Shown here: piece by piece, positions 33,614 to 42,461 of the stretch
Layout of the letters: each line of letters begins with the position of its first letter
How positions within the stretch are numbered: the stretch's first letter is position 1
Source: Psychrobacillus sp. FSL H8-0483
GTDB lineage: Bacteria > Bacillota > Bacilli > Bacillales_A > Planococcaceae
Direction: 5' to 3'
NCBI RefSeq assembly: GCF_038637725.1
Contig: NZ_CP152052.1
Location: 186,001-250,000 of the forward strand
DNA: 64,000 nucleotides
Program-made: the position numbers and the translations under genes
The notes under the pieces: generated by a model
The model's database searches: none
What the model saw: only the letters and a program-made list of their open reading frames with translations
Told to the model about the DNA's origin: nothing

Positions 33614-34822
33614 ATGAATTTCCAGAGAGTAAGACTGATAGATAGCTTAAGAGGGCTTAGCTTGTTCGGTATTTTACTGGCAAACTTACTTATTTTCCAG
33701 TATGGGATATGGGGGAAGGAAGAAATCTCTTTCTTCTCTTTGTCTAATATAGATGTTAGTGCGTATAAATCTATCAAAATAGCTGTCGAAGGTAGTTTCA
33801 TGCCAATCTTTACGTTTCTATTTGGATATTCCATTATTAAGCTAGTAGAGTCTTTAAAAAGTAAAGGCGTAAGAGTGAAGTTGCATTTAGTAAGAAGGTT
33901 TCTAATGCTGATGGTTATTGGAATATTGCATGGTACTTACTTGTGGGAAGGTGATATTTTATTCTTCTACGGATTGATGGGATTCTTTCTCTTACTTTTT
34001 ATTAATAGAAAAAAGAAAACGCTTATCATTTGGGGAAGCACTTTATTTATACTAACGAGCGCAATGGGGTATGGAGTATATGAAGAAACGAAAGAAGAAG
34101 CTGAAAAAGCATCTTCTTATATCGTACAGACAAATGATGTATATAAAAATGCCACGTATTTGGAGATTAAAGATCATAGGGAAAATGAAAGTCCGTTACT
34201 GGTAGAAAATGAAATTCTCTTGCTATTTGTGATGATTTTTGCTCCTTTTATGACAGCACCGTTATTTTTATTCGGAATGGCCGCGGCTAAAGGGAAAATA
34301 TTTACTAAGCCCCACGCAGAGCAAAAATGGTATAAAGTTGGAGCGATACTTTTGCCAGTAGGGCTTGCGTTAAAAAGTGTGAGTGTAATATATGAAGAAA
34401 ATGCATGGTCAGCAATATTATTAACTGTAGGTGCACAGCTGCTTTCGCTTGGATACATCGCAGCATTTTCGATTCTGTTTGTATCATTTTCAAATTCGAT
34501 TGTATTTCGTGGATTCGAAAGTGTCGGCAAGCTTTCTCTTACAAACTATATAATGCAAACTGTTATTTGTACGACTATTTTTTACGGGTACGGGTTAGGG
34601 CTTTTTGGAGAGCTTGGAATGCTGAACAGTATTATTCTAGGGCTAGTAATTTTTGCTCTGCAATGTGTGTGTAGCACGCTATATTTAAAAATGTTCCGTC
34701 GTGGTCCACTCGAGCATATTTTACGAATAGGAACTAACTTTTCTTGGAATGGATCTGTGAAGAAAAAGAGAACTTTCTTTAAAAAATCGAAAAAAGTAAA
34801 CTTAGAAAGCGGAACTATCTAA
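33614..34822 (+). CDS. DUF418/YeiB-family membrane protein
   Basis: This 402-aa polytopic membrane protein begins RLIDSLRGLSLFGILLANL, the typical first helix of DUF418/acyltransferase-like proteins. The C-terminal block GFESVGKLSLTNYIMQTVICTTIFYGYGLGLFG is the DUF418 signature. Around ten hydrophobic segments are visible, and the last 30 residues are basic. Function in this family is poorly defined. AGGAGG lies upstream of ATG 33614. It is divergent from the two-component system and probably regulated by it, as YrkO is by YrkPQ in B. subtilis. Confidence 0.82.
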   Translation: MNFQRVRLIDSLRGLSLFGILLANLLIFQYGIWGKEEISFFSLSNIDVSAYKSIKIAVEGSFMPIFTFLFGYSIIKLVESLKSKGVRVKLHLVRRFLMLMVIGILHGTYLWEGDILFFYGLMGFFLLLFINRKKKTLIIWGSTLFILTSAMGYGVYEETKEEAEKASSYIVQTNDVYKNATYLEIKDHRENESPLLVENEILLLFVMIFAPFMTAPLFLFGMAAAKGKIFTKPHAEQKWYKVGAILLPVGLALKSVSVIYEENAWSAILLTVGAQLLSLGYIAAFSILFVSFSNSIVFRGFESVGKLSLTNYIMQTVICTTIFYGYGLGLFGELGMLNSIILGLVIFALQCVCSTLYLKMFRRGPLEHILRIGTNFSWNGSVKKKRTFFKKSKKVNLESGTI

Positions 34823-34837
34823 TAAATCCTTAAAATA

Positions 34838-34878
34838 AAATGGGTGATGAAAAACAAATTGTTTTTTGTCACTCATTT
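34838..34878 (+). terminator. Rho-independent terminator
   Basis: AAATGGGTGATGAAAAACAA pairs with TTGTTTTTTGTCACTCATTT across an ATTG-type loop, then T residues. Confidence 0.8.
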
Positions 34879-34879
34879 T

Positions 34880-35016
34880 TATATAAGAATAAGAAAGTAT
34901 ACAAATATTTTGATGCCAGGAACAGGTTGATTTCCGCTGCAGGCGGACGCTTTCCAGGAGGCAAGCATCTAGCTGCTTCCCTTGCTCCACTTAAAGTGCG
35001 CGTGCGCTTTTCTCAA
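34880..35016. repeat. Partial R2 repeat
   Basis: ATAAGAATAAGAAAGTATAC (left end), then GAACAGGTTGATTTCCGCTG and the shared core through 34955, matching the 17.1 kb copy. After CTTGCTCC it jumps to the right end CTTAAAGTGCGCGTGCGC, so about 180 bp of the middle are missing. Confidence 0.7.
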
Positions 35017-35029
35017 TAGTTTGCAACAA

Positions 35030-35067
35030 GAACAACAAAATCCTGCATTATTAATACAGGATTTTGA
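35030..35067. terminator. Hairpin downstream of the VOC gene
   Basis: AAAATCCTG and CAGGATTTT form a perfect stem around an 11-nt loop. On the minus strand TTTTGTTGTTC follows, so it can terminate the VOC-protein transcript. Confidence 0.5.
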
Positions 35068-35117
35068 ACTATTTTCAGGAGATTGCGGGGCTATGTCGCA
35101 ATCCTATTTTATATTGC

Positions 35118-35486
35118 TTAAATCCATTCCAATATTTCTATTCGATTACCAAAAGGATCGTGTACATATATTCTGTTTGCTCCAGGTAAATCTGTATCTA
35201 CAATGAAGCTGACTTCATTTTTCGTTAGATGTATCTTTAAAGCTTCGAGATTTTGTATTTCAAAAGCTGGATGTGCTTTTTTGGCTGGAGCAAATGGATC
35301 TTCTATTCCTATATGAACTTGATAGGAAGCAAATGAAAACCAAACTCCTCCTCTTTTCCTCAAGTTTTCCGGCTTTTCGATTTCTTGTAATCCTAGTATT
35401 TCTCCAAAAAACCTTCTCGCGATTTTTTCTGAACCTTTAGGAGCAGCTAGTTGAACATGATCGATTGATTTAAATGCAAATGACAT
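35118..35486 (-). CDS. VOC (glyoxalase-fold) family protein
   Basis: This 122-aa protein has the vicinal-oxygen-chelate fold: SIDHVQLAAPKG at the start, KRGGVWFSFASYQVHIGIE in the middle and NRIYVHDPFGNRIEILEW at the end. His in DHVQLA, His in YQVHIG and Glu in RIEILE are the likely metal ligands. Family members include glyoxalases, dioxygenases and resistance proteins, so the substrate cannot be named. AAGGGGGA precedes ATG 35486. It is a single gene. Confidence 0.8.
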   Translation of the reverse strand: MSFAFKSIDHVQLAAPKGSEKIARRFFGEILGLQEIEKPENLRKRGGVWFSFASYQVHIGIEDPFAPAKKAHPAFEIQNLEALKIHLTKNEVSFIVDTDLPGANRIYVHDPFGNRIEILEWI

Positions 35487-35645
35487 GATAAATCCCCCTT
35501 GTTTTGTTCTATTTTAATCTTATCCTAATGAATAGTATTTGGAAATTTTATTGTAATGATGATTATGCATAAGAATTACTTATGTAGAAAAAAGTACATG
35601 CCTGGATCCGATTGATTTTTGAAAGCGTATATTTGTAATTTGAGT

Positions 35646-35765
35646 TGAGTGGACAGAAAATTTTCTATCCGGTCAGAAATCCATTTATACGGTCATATTT
35701 ATTTCTATCCGGTCAGAAAAAATTCTGAACGGTCACAAAATCGTTTATCCGGTCACAAAACATCA
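35646..35765. repeat. Tandem array with exact 20-bp period, array B
   Basis: Six units start at 35646, 35666, 35686, 35706, 35726 and 35746. The first is degenerate (GAGTGGACAGAAA); the others carry TATCCGGTCAGAAA, TATACGGTCA, TGAACGGTCACAAA or TATCCGGTCACAAA with AT-rich tails. The unit types are the same as in array A at 13279-13378. The gap between the VOC and DUF1697 genes holds little else. Confidence 0.85.
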
Positions 35766-35769
35766 ACAT

Positions 35770-35800
35770 AAAAAGGTTTCCACCAACATCTGGCGGAAAC
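35770..35800 (-). terminator. Terminator of the DUF1697 gene
   Basis: AGGTTTCC(A)CC and GG(C)GGAAACCT form a stem around a 7-nt loop, with a T run on the minus strand. It lies between the gene end and array B. Confidence 0.75.
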
Positions 35801-35805
35801 CTGAT

Positions 35806-36306
35806 TTACATTTTCTCTATTATTTTATTAACCGTATTTTGATTTCGTGCAGTAGAAACCATGCCAAGCTTCTTTTCAAAAAAAGTATTCGTAAATTTGG
35901 TCTGATGATAATTTTTCGACAGACTAATAATGAGATTTCTTTTATTTAGGACGACGAAGTCATCATCAACTAAGCTGTCTAGTAAATCTTGCTGTTCATC
36001 CGTAATTTCTTGCGCTAGAAACATGACATATACCTGATCCTTTAAGAAAATTGGGTGCTGTTGAATCTCTTCTAATTCTTCGTTCGAACGGACAACAACC
36101 GGTATGTCAAAGCCATAAGTGTCACGTAGCGAATTCTCCATTTGCTGAACATCATAGGTTTCATCATCAAAAATAACATTTCCAGTTTGTATGTAAGTCC
36201 GTACATTCTCATAGCCCATATCTTTAAAGAGGGCCTTCAATGACTTCATATCCACTTTATTTTTAGCACCAAGATTAATTCCACGAAGTAAAGCAACAAA
36301 TGACAA
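35806..36306 (-). CDS. DUF1697 family protein
   Basis: This roughly 166-aa cytosolic protein has the family's opening FVALLRGINLGAKNKVDMKSLK and TYIQTGNVIFDD. No biochemical function is established for DUF1697 as far as I know. I prefer TTG 36306, giving MSFVALLRG and placed after GGAGTGGTGAGG; the longer frame to ATG 36321 has no ribosome site. It lies just downstream of the ykoC gene on the same strand (30 bp), so it may share the thiamine-regulated transcript. A terminator follows. Confidence 0.82.
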   Translation of the reverse strand: MSFVALLRGINLGAKNKVDMKSLKALFKDMGYENVRTYIQTGNVIFDDETYDVQQMENSLRDTYGFDIPVVVRSNEELEEIQQHPIFLKDQVYVMFLAQEITDEQQDLLDSLVDDDFVVLNKRNLIISLSKNYHQTKFTNTFFEKKLGMVSTARNQNTVNKIIEKM

Positions 36307-36336
36307 CCTCACCACTCCCATGTGTTCTAACTATAA

Positions 36337-37098
36337 CTAGTATAAACCAAACCACAAGTGATTCGTACAGCTTAATATTAATACGAATAAAAACATAACT
36401 GACATAGCTAAGTCCACTTTACCTATAGAAATGACATGGTAATAGCTACTTCTTCGCTCTCCTATAAATCCCCGAGCCTCCATCGCAAATGCTGCACGTT
36501 CTGCTTTTCGAACAGCACCAGCAAGCATAGGAATCAATACTCGCCGAATGCCAAGCAAACGCTGCAAAGCATTTTTCTCTCTAGCTACTCCTCGTAAGCG
36601 TTGTGCTTGCCCGATTTGCACAAATTCATCCTTCAAAACAGGTAAAAATTGATAGCCGACCATCACACCATATGCGATTTTTGGTGATAGCTTCAATTGT
36701 TGCATTAAACTCAAGATGAACGTAACAGGGTTCGTTGTTAACGCGAACAATAAAGACAGGCTAGAAAATGCTAACACGCGAAAACTTAACGAAAGTGCAT
36801 GATCCAACTGCGATACAGTAATTTCCAATCTCCCCAAAGTCCAAATAACAGTACCAGATTGAGCTTCTGCAAAAACAAGTGTGGTCCAAAAATAACCAAA
36901 AGCCGTAATGAAAAATGGAAGCATAAACAAAAACCATTTCTTCCAATTAATATGACTAAACAACAGTTGCAGCAAAAGCACACCAATCCAGAACACAAGC
37001 GGTGTCCAAGGATCAAAAAAGAACGCCATCGTAAACATACAAACGGTAATCAATAAAAACTTCACCGAAGGATTCATCCTATGCAAAGCATTTTTCAC
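36337..37098 (-). CDS. ykoC: YkoC, ECF transporter transmembrane (T) component
   Basis: This 253-aa integral membrane protein of the EcfT/CbiQ family couples ATPase movement to substrate import. Five to six hydrophobic segments are visible. The coupling motif lies in AQRLRGVARE, and a second ARG-containing motif (MEARGFIGERR) follows, both characteristic. GTG 37098 overlaps the end of ykoD. It is the last clear transporter gene of the ykoFEDC order. Confidence 0.88.
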   Translation of the reverse strand: MKNALHRMNPSVKFLLITVCMFTMAFFFDPWTPLVFWIGVLLLQLLFSHINWKKWFLFMLPFFITAFGYFWTTLVFAEAQSGTVIWTLGRLEITVSQLDHALSLSFRVLAFSSLSLLFALTTNPVTFILSLMQQLKLSPKIAYGVMVGYQFLPVLKDEFVQIGQAQRLRGVAREKNALQRLLGIRRVLIPMLAGAVRKAERAAFAMEARGFIGERRSSYYHVISIGKVDLAMSVMFLFVLILSCTNHLWFGLY

Positions 37099-38449
37099 TA
37101 CTCAACAATCCTTTCGGAGGAAGTAAATGATGATTTAATAATAATTGCTCGTCGCCCCAAACAGCATCTGCTTCAAACTTCCCGGTCAACCGACCATTAT
37201 CCATCAATAAAATCGAATCAGCCAAACAATAAGCAAATTCCATATCATGCGTAACGATTAAAAAAGTTGTTCCAGCTCGGGCTCGCTCATCAATTAGTTG
37301 GAATAACTCGAAAAGCGCTGCTGCATCCTGACCAGAAGTGGGTTCATCCATTAAAATCACTTCACGCCCATCACAGAGCATTGCTGCAACGGCCACACGA
37401 CGCTTTTGTCCGTGACTAACCGCAAAAGGATGTGCCGTCGCAATAGGTATGAGCTTCAGCCGAGCTAACATTTCGTCCACATCACTTCCGCCACCATATG
37501 CCACCTCATCACGTACATTTTGGGTGAGAAATAAAAACTCTGGTGATTGTGGTACATAGCCTAAAAACTTAGGTTTAACAGTACCACTTGAGGGGATTAG
37601 CTGGCATAATGCCTTTAATAATGTAGACTTTCCGCTTCCATTTGAACCGGCAAGCACGGTTATTTCACCACGATTTAACGTAAAATTAGTTTCTTGCAAG
37701 AAGATCTTTGCTTGTACTTTATGAACGACAAGCGAAGTATTTTCTTGTTTCGTGCTATTCCGTTTTTCTATAGTAGAAGCAATCTCCGTTTGATTTAACG
37801 ATATGCTTCTTTCAAAAAAATCTCCCCAGATATCCAATCGATGCTCAATAGCAACAACGGTCATTGCTCGTTTTTTCTGCAACCTATCCAACCAATTCAC
37901 ATATTTCTTTGCAGTATATGGATCTAAATGCGCAAGTGGCTCATCTAGTAACAAAACCTCTGGATTCATAATCAGTGCACAGGCAGTAGCAATTCGTTGT
38001 TTTTGACCGCCAGATAGCTGCTGAATAACTGCATGACGAAACTCGCTTAAGTCCGTTAAAACCAACACTTCGCATATTCTTTTGTCCATTTCTTCTCTTG
38101 GGACGTGTAAATTTTCTAGTGTAAAAGCTAGCTCTTCTTCTACCGTCTGCATGCAAAACTGTGCATCGGGATCCTGAAACACAGTCGCTACCCTGTGATT
38201 TATTTCTCCAGGAACGAACGACAAACTATCCTGTCCAAACAATTTTACGGAACCAGACAAAACACCATCGCAGTTATCAGGATACAAGCGATTACACAAA
38301 TAAAGTAACGTCGTTTTTCCGCAACCACTAGGTCCAGTGATGACCACACGTTCACCACGCTGAATAGAAAAGGAGAAATCCTCCAATATCCATTTCTCCT
38401 CATCTGGATAACGAAAACTTACCTGTTCAAAATGGATGACATCATGCAC
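37079..38449 (-). CDS. ykoD: YkoD, double ATPase of the thiamine-precursor ECF transporter
   Basis: Two ABC ATPase domains are fused in one chain, as in B. subtilis YkoD. Domain 1 has GPSGCGKTT, LSGGQKQR and LLDEPLAHLD; domain 2 has GSNGSGKST, SHGQKRR (a divergent signature) and LMDEPTSGQD. The protein drives uptake through YkoC and YkoE. The frame is open to 38482, but GTG 38449 (456 aa) is best placed after AAAGGTG, and the start overlaps the end of ykoE. Confidence 0.9.
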   Translation of the reverse strand: MHDVIHFEQVSFRYPDEEKWILEDFSFSIQRGERVVITGPSGCGKTTLLYLCNRLYPDNCDGVLSGSVKLFGQDSLSFVPGEINHRVATVFQDPDAQFCMQTVEEELAFTLENLHVPREEMDKRICEVLVLTDLSEFRHAVIQQLSGGQKQRIATACALIMNPEVLLLDEPLAHLDPYTAKKYVNWLDRLQKKRAMTVVAIEHRLDIWGDFFERSISLNQTEIASTIEKRNSTKQENTSLVVHKVQAKIFLQETNFTLNRGEITVLAGSNGSGKSTLLKALCQLIPSSGTVKPKFLGYVPQSPEFLFLTQNVRDEVAYGGGSDVDEMLARLKLIPIATAHPFAVSHGQKRRVAVAAMLCDGREVILMDEPTSGQDAAALFELFQLIDERARAGTTFLIVTHDMEFAYCLADSILLMDNGRLTGKFEADAVWGDEQLLLNHHLLPPKGLLSSEKCFA

Positions 38450-39023
38450 GAACATCACCTTTTTTAGGACGTGAAATTGCATAGCCTCTTAGCGACCCAG
38501 TCGCAAGCAATCCGTCGGCAATCCCTTTTCCGCCAACACCTGCAAGTAAAGCTCCACTCAAAATTCGAATACCTAACATGAGCGCGACATAACCAGTACT
38601 ATACACCGTAAATCCACCTAACAAGTACCCGTAGACAAAGCTAAATAACGATGATCCAACACCAGCTAGCATCAATACCCACAGATCAAAGCGTTTATAA
38701 CGAGTTGCAGCAAATACGGCCTCGGCACCTAAACCTTGGATAACTCCTGAAAGTATTAACCTCGGACCAACTGCATTTCCAAGCAACACTTCAATAGCCG
38801 CTGCAATCGTTTCTGAAATCACCGCCGCACCAGGCTTGCGAATAATATACATACAAATAATCGATACGATAAACCAGATGCCGAAAATCCATTCATACGC
38901 AATTGGCCCAATAAAACCTGCCCAAATATTCCCGACATGTAAGAATAGTAGATACACGATTCCAAACACGGCTGCAAATAAAGACATGAGTACAATCTCT
39001 TTTAACTTCCAAGATTTCAACAT
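38442..39023 (-). CDS. ykoE: YkoE, substrate-binding membrane (S) component
   Basis: This 193-aa membrane protein begins SWKLKEIVLMSLFAAVFGIVYLL and has about six hydrophobic segments, with EAVFAATRYKRFD in the middle. In B. subtilis ykoFEDC is predicted to transport the thiamine precursor hydroxymethylpyrimidine, and YkoE is its S component. It lies directly after ykoF (1 bp) and before ykoD. Confidence 0.9.
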   Translation of the reverse strand: MLKSWKLKEIVLMSLFAAVFGIVYLLFLHVGNIWAGFIGPIAYEWIFGIWFIVSIICMYIIRKPGAAVISETIAAAIEVLLGNAVGPRLILSGVIQGLGAEAVFAATRYKRFDLWVLMLAGVGSSLFSFVYGYLLGGFTVYSTGYVALMLGIRILSGALLAGVGGKGIADGLLATGSLRGYAISRPKKGDVRA

Positions 39024-39024
39024 A

Positions 39025-39609
39025 TTAAAGACCTCCGTGCGAAGGACTATTTATACTCATCGAAACCGTCATCACTAAATGCTTATGTTCTTCTGAGCGG
39101 GCATGCGTAAATGTCTCTTCATAAAATGCAAACACGTCATGAATATCGCCGTGAATACCACTTGCATAGTGCATGGAATCATTGAAAACACCACGCTCCT
39201 TCGCACGATCTACTTCTCGGTAAATAATGTCCATATAATTTTGATTATTCATCGGATAAAGTGCAAATTGGGAAGACACGTATTGCTTTGTCATATCTTT
39301 ATTCGCTACTTCATCTCCTTTGTCTAAATATACATCTCCGGCTGTATCACCAGGACAACCCGCAGAAAATGTACCAGATAACGCAATGTGCACGCCAGTC
39401 TTGGCAGCGTGCAACGTGATTGCCTTTGCCACATTAAACACATGTACTTGCTTCCCTCGAATTACTGTGGATACGTCATCTGTATGCATCCATACATTCG
39501 TCGTATCCGTATCTTGAAGTGCTCCTTTAATGACGGAAATAAAATCATTGGTCATCGGATGTAACGAAAAACGAAATCCGACGATTGGGCTTAAACCACA
39601 TTGCATCAT
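39025..39609 (-). CDS. ykoF: YkoF, thiamine/HMP-binding protein
   Basis: This 194-aa soluble protein has two ACT-like repeats of the YKOF domain: GFRFSLHPMTNDFISVI in the first half and SSQFALYPMNNQNYMDII in the second. The B. subtilis homologue binds thiamine. AGGAGG lies before the ATG pair at 39609. It is the first gene after the TPP riboswitch. Confidence 0.93.
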   Translation of the reverse strand: MMQCGLSPIVGFRFSLHPMTNDFISVIKGALQDTDTTNVWMHTDDVSTVIRGKQVHVFNVAKAITLHAAKTGVHIALSGTFSAGCPGDTAGDVYLDKGDEVANKDMTKQYVSSQFALYPMNNQNYMDIIYREVDRAKERGVFNDSMHYASGIHGDIHDVFAFYEETFTHARSEEHKHLVMTVSMSINSPSHGGL

Positions 39610-39631
39610 AAAACCTCCTAAATTTTTTCAT

Positions 39632-39665
39632 AAAAAAAGACCACATCCGTGAAGATGCAGCCACT
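39632..39665 (-). terminator. Terminator of the TPP riboswitch
   Basis: On the minus strand GGCTGCATC and GATGTGGTC pair imperfectly around a TTCACG loop, followed by seven T, between the aptamer and ykoF. Confidence 0.65.
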
Positions 39666-39694
39666 TATCCAATATAAAAAAATTCGGAAAGTCA

Positions 39695-39789
39695 CTGCAC
39701 TTCCTCACGCAGGTATTATCCTGATCGAGTAATAAGGGATCGGAGCTAAAAAGCTCTCATCACAGCCAAAGTGGGCACCCCTAGTGCAG
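39695..39789 (-). promoter_or_regulatory. TPP (thiamine pyrophosphate) riboswitch
   Basis: On the minus strand the thi-box elements appear in order: P1 CTGCACT, GGGGTGCCC, GCTGTGATGAGA, ATCAGGATAATACCTGCG, then the closing arm AGTGCAG. It should repress ykoFEDC when TPP is abundant. Confidence 0.93.
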
Positions 39790-39915
39790 AAAACGGTATG
39801 TAGTTTTTTTAATGTGCCCCCAGTATACCCTACGAAATTAGCATTGTAAATGCAGTTGCAAAATTTCATACTTTCGTCCATGCTTAAGCTATCAGAATAT
39901 TTGGAGGTTACAAAT

Positions 39916-40875
39916 TTGAAAAAAATATTAATTACGCGCAAATTACCAGATGAAGTTGTGAACCCATTAAGGGAAAAATTTGAAGTAAAGATGTGGCATA
40001 GTGATGATGTGCAAATGACTTATGAGGAGTTAAAGTTAGAAGCAAAAGATGCTCATGCAATTTGGACTATGCTTTCTGATAAATTGGATCGAGCACTTAT
40101 TGAAAGTTTGCCAAATTTAAAATTGATTAGTAATTTAGGGGTTGGATACAATAATATCGATGTTGACGCAGCAAAAGAGCATGGAATTATCGTAACAAAT
40201 ACTCCAGGAGTTTTAACAGAAACTACTGCAGATTTAACATTTTCTTTACTTCTAGCTACTGCTCGTCGTGTAATGGAGGCAGAACGTGATCTTCGTGCAG
40301 GTAAGTGGAAGTCACGGTCACCAATGCAGTATACAGGGATGGATGTTTTTGGTGCAACCCTTGGTATCATTGGAATGGGGAGAATCGGAGAAGCCGTTGC
40401 AAGGCGTGCAAAAGGTTTTGATATGAATGTTCTTTACCATAATCGAACAAGAAAAATGGAATCCGAAGAAAAGTACGGTTTTACGTATGCAGAATTAGAT
40501 ACATTGCTGAAGGAATCAGATTTCATCGTTCTGTTAACGCCATTAACACCTGAAACGAAGGGATTAATTGCAGAACGTGAACTAGAATTGATGAAAGAAA
40601 CCGCTGCAATCATTAATGTTGCGCGTGGTGGAGTCATTGACGAACAAGCCCTATACGAAGCATTAACGACAAATAAAATCTGGGCTGCTGGTCTAGATGT
40701 ATTCGAAGTGGAACCAGTTCCTTTAGACCACCCATTACTCACATTACCGAATGTTACTGTGCTACCGCATATCGGAAGTGCAACCATCCGTACGAGAATT
40801 GCTATGATGCAAATGAATGCTGACGATATTGAAGCAGTTTTGGAGAATAAAGAGCCAGAGAATAGAGTAGTATAA
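39916..40875 (+). CDS. D-2-hydroxyacid dehydrogenase (glyoxylate/hydroxypyruvate reductase-like)
   Basis: This roughly 319-aa NAD(P)-dependent enzyme reduces 2-oxoacids such as glyoxylate or hydroxypyruvate. The nucleotide-binding motif is LGIIGMGRIGEAVARRA. Catalytic residues lie in INVARGGVID (Arg), FEVEPVP (Glu) and LPHIGSAT (His). The QYTGMDVFGATLGI block resembles the GyaR/GhrB subgroup. I chose TTG 39916, 8 nt after GGAGG; the open frame to 39850 has no ribosome site. It is a single gene divergent from ykoF. Confidence 0.88.
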   Translation: MKKILITRKLPDEVVNPLREKFEVKMWHSDDVQMTYEELKLEAKDAHAIWTMLSDKLDRALIESLPNLKLISNLGVGYNNIDVDAAKEHGIIVTNTPGVLTETTADLTFSLLLATARRVMEAERDLRAGKWKSRSPMQYTGMDVFGATLGIIGMGRIGEAVARRAKGFDMNVLYHNRTRKMESEEKYGFTYAELDTLLKESDFIVLLTPLTPETKGLIAERELELMKETAAIINVARGGVIDEQALYEALTTNKIWAAGLDVFEVEPVPLDHPLLTLPNVTVLPHIGSATIRTRIAMMQMNADDIEAVLENKEPENRVV

Positions 40876-40879
40876 AAAA

Positions 40880-40922
40880 TACCAGATCAGAGCTATTTCC
40901 ATTTCTCTGATCTGGTATTTCG
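40880..40922. terminator. Bidirectional terminator
   Basis: AATACCAGATCAGAG pairs perfectly with CTCTGATCTGGTATT between two convergent genes, with A and T runs on both sides. Confidence 0.85.
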
Positions 40923-40933
40923 TTGTTCTTATA

Positions 40934-42010
40934 TTATTTAGTCACTAAGGATACATCACTTGCTGTAGCCCAATCGTTCATTGGAACCACAATATATGTT
41001 GCACCGGGCTTTAATGTATTGTCTTTAACATCAAAGATACCAACTGCACCTTTACGAGAAGAGAAGCGATATTGTGCTTGAATCTTGCTTCCATCTTCAG
41101 CTTGTAATTCTACGCTTCGACCTGCAAGTAATTCCATACCAGGATCTTTATCTAATGTTAATTGGAATGATTTATCATCAATTGCTTCTGCTGATTTGAC
41201 TGTCAACGGAGCAATCTCTTTCGTTTCGAAGGTTGGATTTTTAATTGTTGCCCAATCAGATGACACAGTATATGTTGTACCAGGTGTTAAAGTTTGTCCT
41301 TCTGATAAACGGAATTTTGGTGCTTGTCTACCATCTGCTGCTTGGGTAAAGGGTACATAATTCGCTGTAATTTCTTCTCCATTATCTGCTGTAATTAATA
41401 CTGTACGATCTCGTAAAGAAGATATCACTTGATATTGGTTTCCATTGTCATCTTTATTTTCGTCATCTACTTGAAAAGAAAGATCACCTCTACCGGCCTT
41501 ATATGCTTCAATAATATTCGCATAATCTGTTACGCCATCTTCCTTAAAAGATTCAATTTCAAACGTATCGTTTGTAACTTGTTTGGTTTGGCTTAAATTA
41601 ATTTTTTCTTCACTTGCTTCAAAGGATTGTTTTTCTCCATTTTTATAGATAACAGTATAAGTTGTTCCTGGTTTTTGTATGGTAACAGGAATAATATATG
41701 TGCTTTCCGAACCGATTTTTAATCTAGGAACATTGACTAAGCTTAACTCATGATCAAATTCAAAGTTTTTCTTTATTATATCCAGATTATCTGGATTAAC
41801 GTCTTCTTCCAATAATGGCGTAGAGAATGTTATTTGTAATGTCATCGCATTTAACGCTTGTAAATCCGAGATTTGTGCTTCGTTTTGTGTTTCCTTTTGA
41901 GGTTGTTCTTGTTTTTGTTCACTTTGATTGTTTTGTGTTTCCGTATTACAACCTGTTATTGCTAATGTCAATCCAAGTAGTATAGGTGATAATAATTTTG
42001 CTTTTTTCAT
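40934..42010 (-). CDS. Lipoprotein with Ig-like repeats
   Basis: A type II signal peptide (MKKAKLLSPILLGLTLAITGC) predicts a lipid-anchored surface protein, followed by a Gln/Glu-rich linker. The remaining 300 residues look like three related beta-rich modules with recurring phrases: ITFSTPLLEEDVNPDN, GTTYTVIYKNG, GTTYTVSSDW and GATYIVVPMNDW. Such phrases are typical of Ig-like domains in Bacillales surface proteins. I recognise no enzyme motif. It lies 130 bp or more upstream of repeat R1 copy 3 on the same strand. Confidence 0.7.
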   Translation of the reverse strand: MKKAKLLSPILLGLTLAITGCNTETQNNQSEQKQEQPQKETQNEAQISDLQALNAMTLQITFSTPLLEEDVNPDNLDIIKKNFEFDHELSLVNVPRLKIGSESTYIIPVTIQKPGTTYTVIYKNGEKQSFEASEEKINLSQTKQVTNDTFEIESFKEDGVTDYANIIEAYKAGRGDLSFQVDDENKDDNGNQYQVISSLRDRTVLITADNGEEITANYVPFTQAADGRQAPKFRLSEGQTLTPGTTYTVSSDWATIKNPTFETKEIAPLTVKSAEAIDDKSFQLTLDKDPGMELLAGRSVELQAEDGSKIQAQYRFSSRKGAVGIFDVKDNTLKPGATYIVVPMNDWATASDVSLVTK

Positions 42011-42161
42011 GATGACATCTCCTCAGTTTAGTTGTGTGTTGCTATTTGTAGACTTGTTATTCCTAAAAACTATATTAGTCCTAAATCCTAAAATCTAACT
42101 AATCAATTTCTTAAAAAAGGATAAACTTTTTAATAACATTTCTTAATATAAATAAAAAAAT

Positions 42162-42445
42162 GGGGCTGTCCAATAAGTCCATAAATTGAAGCAGGTGTAA
42201 AAAAAGAGTCTTTTCTACACCTGTTTTTTGTATACTTTTTATTAAAACTACTATTTTTTGTAGGCAATTAATTGTAGTGAAAGACGGTGACTCCAGCGGG
42301 AATAGCATGAGCTGAAGGCCCCGCAGGAGCGAAAGCGACGAGGAGACTGAAGCCATGCCCGCGGAAAGCGTCCGTCTGGAACGGAAATCAATACATTGGA
42401 AAAGGGACCATCTCTCAGTCAATGTATGACTTTAGAGACAGCCCC
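42162..42445. repeat. Repeat element R1, copy 3, complete
   Basis: GGGGCTGTCC (42162-42171) and GAGACAGCCCC (42435-42445) are inverted termini 284 bp apart. The internal hairpin is at 42191-42223 and the core with GCGGAAAGCGTCCGTCTGGA follows. I see no convincing target-site duplication. Confidence 0.9.
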
Positions 42446-42461
42446 TGGTAAAGCTTATTAT

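Noticed and set aside
35646-35765. CRISPR array or CRISPR remnant
   Set aside because: Same reasoning as for array A: conserved heads of about 14 nt with short tails cannot be repeat-spacer units.
36799-37056. ORF of 85 aa antisense to ykoC
   Set aside because: Lys/Gln/Asn/Pro-rich shadow of a hydrophobic membrane gene on the other strand.
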